A stretch of DNA of 9,474 bases from Candidatus Latescibacterota bacterium (GTDB lineage Bacteria > Latescibacterota > UBA2968 > GCA-2709665). This document shows, in pieces, positions 6,349-9,474 of the stretch (position 1 is its first letter; every line of letters begins with the position of its first letter). The stretch covers positions 1 through 9,474 of the forward strand of contig JAAXHE010000022.1 in the NCBI GenBank assembly GCA_012271065.1, read 5' to 3'. A model generated the notes under the pieces. It ran no database searches. It had not been told where the DNA came from and saw nothing but the letters and a program-made list of their open reading frames with translations. A program made the translations under genes and the position numbers.

Positions 6349-9300
6349 TTACCTCGTTCCTTCACGCGCCCCCGCCGGCGCGAGTTCCCGCTCGATGATC
6401 CGGTTCAGGCGGCTTCGCTGTTGTTCGAACCGTTCCGATATATCCGCGAATACCCTGTACATCGATTCCGTGGGCCTGGCGTCGCCGCTGATGACGGCGC
6501 CGGAGAGCGAACTCAGCTTTTCGGTGAGCCCCGGCGCGCTCCACATCATCGGGTGGGCATCGGAGCCCATCCAGATCATCAGAACGCCCTCGATCCGGCG
6601 CAGCTCCTCAAGAATCGCGTCGACCTCCAGCCCGGCATGATCCCGCACCGTTCCGCGGCGCTTTTCGAGCGCGGCCCGGACATCCCTGATCTCGAGCACG
6701 GTGTCGGCCACTTCCGTAAATCGATCCCGGATATCGATCATCAAGTCGAACTGGGCCCTGAGATCGTCGTCGCTGGCCTTGACCCTTGGATCCCTGAGAA
6801 TTTCGAAAGGCCGTTCAACTTCCTGGCCGTCAACCCGGAGTCGAACCCGGTACTGTCCGGGCGGCGCGAGCGGCGCTGCGGGCGGCGAGTAGTCGACGCT
6901 CATGAATCCATCGAGCGGCCCGCTCGGCGGAGGCATGGCGGTGCCCGGATATCGCATGTCCCAGGCGAAGCGGTTCATGCCCTGGTTTGCGGACGGGCCG
7001 GCGGCATCCCCCGAGCTTCCGGAAAACTCCCGGACAAGCGCGCCATCGGCCTCCATGATCGTGATCGTCGCCGGATGTTCGGCGGCCCGGGCCAGGTAAT
7101 ATTCCACGATTACCCCGTCCGGCGGGTTTTTCGCCCCGCCGTCGAGCTTTGTCCAGCCACGCCCGCCCATCAGCCGGCGAACCGCGGGGACCACTTCGAA
7201 CAGATGCACCGGGGCTGCCGCGAGCTCGGGGGTGACGGCTCGCAGGGAAGAGATGTTGTCCAGTATCCAGATTCCCCGCCCATGGGTTGCGACTACCAGG
7301 TCATCGTCCTTGACCAGCATGTGCATGACCATCGCCGGAGGCAGGTTGCCCTGCAGGGATCGCCAGGCCGCACCGTCATCGAAGGAGATGTACGCGCCGG
7401 TTTCCGTTCCGGCATAGAGGAGGCCCGCCCGTACCGGGTCCTCGCGGACAACCCACGTAAAGTCGTTTTCACGGATGCCGTCCGTGATGCGCCGCCAGGA
7501 TTTTCCGTAGTCCCCGGTCTTGTAGAGATAGGGCGCGCGGTCACTGACCCGGTGGCGTTCGCCGGCGACGTAGACCCGGCCAGGCTGGTGCGGTGACACG
7601 TCGATGGACGTGATGGTGGTCCACTCCGGAAGATCCGGAGGCGACAAGTTCAACCAGGTTCGGCCACCGTCCCTGGAAACCTGCACGTTGCTGTCGTCGG
7701 TACCGGCCCACAGTTCGCCCGGGATGAGGGGAGACTCGGCAAGGGTGCGGACGACGCTGGTGTGAAAGAGCGAGGACGCATTGGAACTGATCGGCCCGCC
7801 GGAGTTTTCTCCCATGACCTCCCGTCGATTTCGCGTCAGGTCCCCACCCATCTGCTCCCAGGACCGGCCTTCGTCGGTGGACCTGAAAACGAATTGGGCG
7901 GCCGTATAGAGTGCTTTGGGTTCGTGCACCGACAGGAGTATCGGAAAGGAATAGTAGAAGCGGTACCTGATGTCCTTGACCGGCGTTCCGAATACCCATT
8001 CGGGCCAGACGCTGATCTGGGGAGCCTGCCCTGAGGCCCGGTCGTAACGAACCGTTCTCGACCTGTCGTTCGCATAGACGACGCTGCCGTCGGGAGTGAC
8101 CGCCGTATGCCCGCCTTCCCCGACCGGAAGGGGCACGTAGTGGGGCCAGGCTATGGACGCGTCGTCGGTTCGGCTTGGAATGGCGATGTGGCTGTTGTCG
8201 TTCTGCGCGGCGTAAACCCAGTAGGGTTCCTGGTCGTCCACCGCCAGGCTCAGGAGATCCGCGGTCGGCTGATTCGTGAGGCTCGACCAGGACTCGCCGC
8301 CATTCAGGCTGACCGAGGCTCCACCGTCTCCGCCTTCGATGAGTCGGCGAGAGTCTTTCGGATCGATCCATAGCGCATGCGGATCCCAGTTCTGCATCGG
8401 AACGGGCTCGAAGGTTCGGCCGGCATCCGTCGACTTGTGCAGACCGGTGATCGGCTGGATGTAGACGACATCGGCATCCCGGGTGTCTGCGGTAATGTGG
8501 TTGTATGAATTGGGGATTTCCAACTTGCCGGGGTCTGTGTAGGTCCGCTGCCAGGTGGAGCCGCCATCGTCGGAACGATAGATTCCGCCTTCGCCCAGGT
8601 CAGCCTCCATGAACGCATAGACCCGGCTCGATCGGGCCGGTGAGATCGCAACGCCGATCTTCCCTACCAGGCCTTTCGGCATGCCGGGATTTCGCGTGAT
8701 GTCGGCCCAGGTATCCCCGCCGTCCGTGCTCCTGAAAAGACCGCTCGTCGGGCCGCCGCTTTCCTCGTCCCACGGGTAGGATACGTGGTGGTTCATCGAC
8801 GCGAGGATTACCTCGGGATTCGCCGCATCGATCGAAACATCCACGCCGCCCGTTGTTTCGCCCTTGTACAGAACGCGCTGCCAGGACGCGCCGCCATCCG
8901 TGGTCCGGTAGATGCCACGCTCCGGATTGGGGCCGAACATGTCGCCCATCGCCGCCACGAAGACGATATCGGGATCGGTTGGATGAATGCGCAGGCGCGC
9001 GATGTGCCGGGTATCCTCGAGGCCGACGTGAGTCCAGGTGTTTCCTGCATCGGCGGATCTGTATACCCCGTTTCCGGGCGAAATGAACTGTCGTGGAACG
9101 CCTTCACCCGTTCCGGCGAAGATCACGTCGGGATTCGACAGCGATACATCCAGGGCGCCTACCGCCGGGAACTCGAGGAACCGGTCCGATACGTTTCGCC
9201 AATTCAGGCCGGCATCGGTCGTCTTCCAGACTCCGCCGTGCGCCGCGCCGAAATAGTAGACGAGCGGGTCGTCGGCAGCGCCCGCCACCGCGAGGACACG

Positions 9301-9429
9301 GCCGCCGCGGTATGGCCCCACGAACCGCCATTCCAATGCCGATAGAAACCCTTCATGGCCGGCAGGTTCCACGGCGGCAGCGGAACCCGTGACAAGCAAC
9401 AGAGCCAGCAGGCCGGTTCGCGGATTCAT
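6349..9429 (-). CDS. Secreted VPS10/sortilin-like Asp-box (BNR) propeller protein
   Basis: A complete 1026-residue exported protein. A signal peptide occupies about 1-19 (RTGLLALLLVTGSAAA). Eleven Asp-box motifs of form S-x-D-x-G-x-T-W lie at 70, 125, 176, 234, 286, 333, 374, 517, 585, 638 and 682, each capping a propeller blade, for example STDGGDTW and SRDGGRTW. From ~735 the repeats give way to a beta-sandwich-like part with NRFAWDMRYPGT (819-830) and APPGQYRVRLRVDGQ (855-869), then a charged helical tail (~885-1015). This architecture is that of bacterial proteins labelled VPS10-domain, sortilin-like or 'glycosyl hydrolase'. Glycosidase activity is not supported: I see no assignable catalytic residues, and a binding or scaffold role is equally possible. 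The start is set by GGAGGGGGG next to the ATG at 9429; an in-frame ATG at 9471 would put 14 polar residues before the signal. It leads an operon with the carrier. Confidence 0.93.
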   Translation of the reverse strand: MNPRTGLLALLLVTGSAAAVEPAGHEGFLSALEWRFVGPYRGGRVLAVAGAADDPLVYYFGAAHGGVWKTTDAGLNWRNVSDRFLEFPAVGALDVSLSNPDVIFAGTGEGVPRQFISPGNGVYRSADAGNTWTHVGLEDTRHIARLRIHPTDPDIVFVAAMGDMFGPNPERGIYRTTDGGASWQRVLYKGETTGGVDVSIDAANPEVILASMNHHVSYPWDEESGGPTSGLFRSTDGGDTWADITRNPGMPKGLVGKIGVAISPARSSRVYAFMEADLGEGGIYRSDDGGSTWQRTYTDPGKLEIPNSYNHITADTRDADVVYIQPITGLHKSTDAGRTFEPVPMQNWDPHALWIDPKDSRRLIEGGDGGASVSLNGGESWSSLTNQPTADLLSLAVDDQEPYWVYAAQNDNSHIAIPSRTDDASIAWPHYVPLPVGEGGHTAVTPDGSVVYANDRSRTVRYDRASGQAPQISVWPEWVFGTPVKDIRYRFYYSFPILLSVHEPKALYTAAQFVFRSTDEGRSWEQMGGDLTRNRREVMGENSGGPISSNASSLFHTSVVRTLAESPLIPGELWAGTDDSNVQVSRDGGRTWLNLSPPDLPEWTTITSIDVSPHQPGRVYVAGERHRVSDRAPYLYKTGDYGKSWRRITDGIRENDFTWVVREDPVRAGLLYAGTETGAYISFDDGAAWRSLQGNLPPAMVMHMLVKDDDLVVATHGRGIWILDNISSLRAVTPELAAAPVHLFEVVPAVRRLMGGRGWTKLDGGAKNPPDGVIVEYYLARAAEHPATITIMEADGALVREFSGSSGDAAGPSANQGMNRFAWDMRYPGTAMPPPSGPLDGFMSVDYSPPAAPLAPPGQYRVRLRVDGQEVERPFEILRDPRVKASDDDLRAQFDLMIDIRDRFTEVADTVLEIRDVRAALEKRRGTVRDHAGLEVDAILEELRRIEGVLMIWMGSDAHPMMWSAPGLTEKLSSLSGAVISGDARPTESMYRVFADISERFEQQRSRLNRIIERELAPAGAREGTR

Positions 9430-9433
9430 TTCA

Positions 9434-9442
9434 CCCCCCTCC
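9434..9442 (-). promoter_or_regulatory. Strong G-rich ribosome-binding site of the propeller gene
   Basis: On the minus strand GGAGGGGGG is followed by TGAA and the ATG at 9429, an almost ideal Shine-Dalgarno and spacing. It fixes the start so that the signal peptide is at the very N-terminus. It carries a six-G run, as in the other G-rich sites of this window. Confidence 0.75.
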
Positions 9443-9474
9443 AGAGTGGTGCCCGGCCCGCAGCGTCTCATGAG

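Noticed and set aside
6322..7596. Plus-strand open frame (424 codons) opposite the propeller gene
   Set aside because: It mirrors the coding frame of the Asp-box protein, is rich in Arg, Gly and Pro without any fold signature, and lacks a convincing start.
6349..9429. Annotation as an active glycoside hydrolase or sialidase
   Set aside because: Asp-boxes alone define blade turns, not activity. The Arg triad and Tyr/Glu of sialidases are not recognisable, and GH74 catalytic residues cannot be assigned by eye.
9467..9474. Palindrome CTCATGAG at the right edge
   Set aside because: An 8-bp palindrome is expected by chance and has no partner or context within the window.

Overview
The window is about 9.5 kb of GC-rich, tightly packed bacterial DNA with no mobile element, RNA gene or CRISPR array that I can see. 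Codon use is strongly GC-biased, as shown by long spurious open frames antisense to every gene. The gene set is an outer-membrane TonB receptor of a clade common in high-GC Proteobacteria, a TPR-sulfotransferase, a DcuC/YfcC-type carrier and a large secreted Asp-box propeller protein. It suggests a high-GC, Gram-negative heterotroph, most likely a marine or soil gammaproteobacterium or alphaproteobacterium. That placement is inference from gene content, not from a phylogenetic marker.

Layout from left to right: positions 1-261 are intergenic, apart from a plausible start of a further minus-strand gene at 1-35. A complete TonB-dependent receptor follows on the minus strand (262-2685). A 163-bp AT-rich divergent control region (2686-2848) separates it from a complete plus-strand TPR-sulfotransferase (2849-4867). 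That gene converges, across only 36 bp, on a minus-strand pair read right to left: a VPS10/sortilin-like Asp-box protein (6349-9429), then, 35 bp downstream, a YfcC/DcuC-family inner-membrane carrier (4904-6313).

Two functional units can be inferred. One is the divergent receptor/sulfotransferase pair, sharing a control region with a 24-bp dyad (2787-2810) and back-to-back promoter-like hexamers. The other is a two-gene operon coupling a secreted multi-Asp-box propeller protein to an inner-membrane transporter. Together they could handle uptake of an organic substrate: outer-membrane import, periplasmic or surface binding, and inner-membrane transport. The substrate cannot be read from the sequence. 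The least explained points are what the sulfotransferase modifies, why it sits opposite a TonB receptor that carries a very tyrosine-rich loop, and what the propeller protein does beside the carrier.
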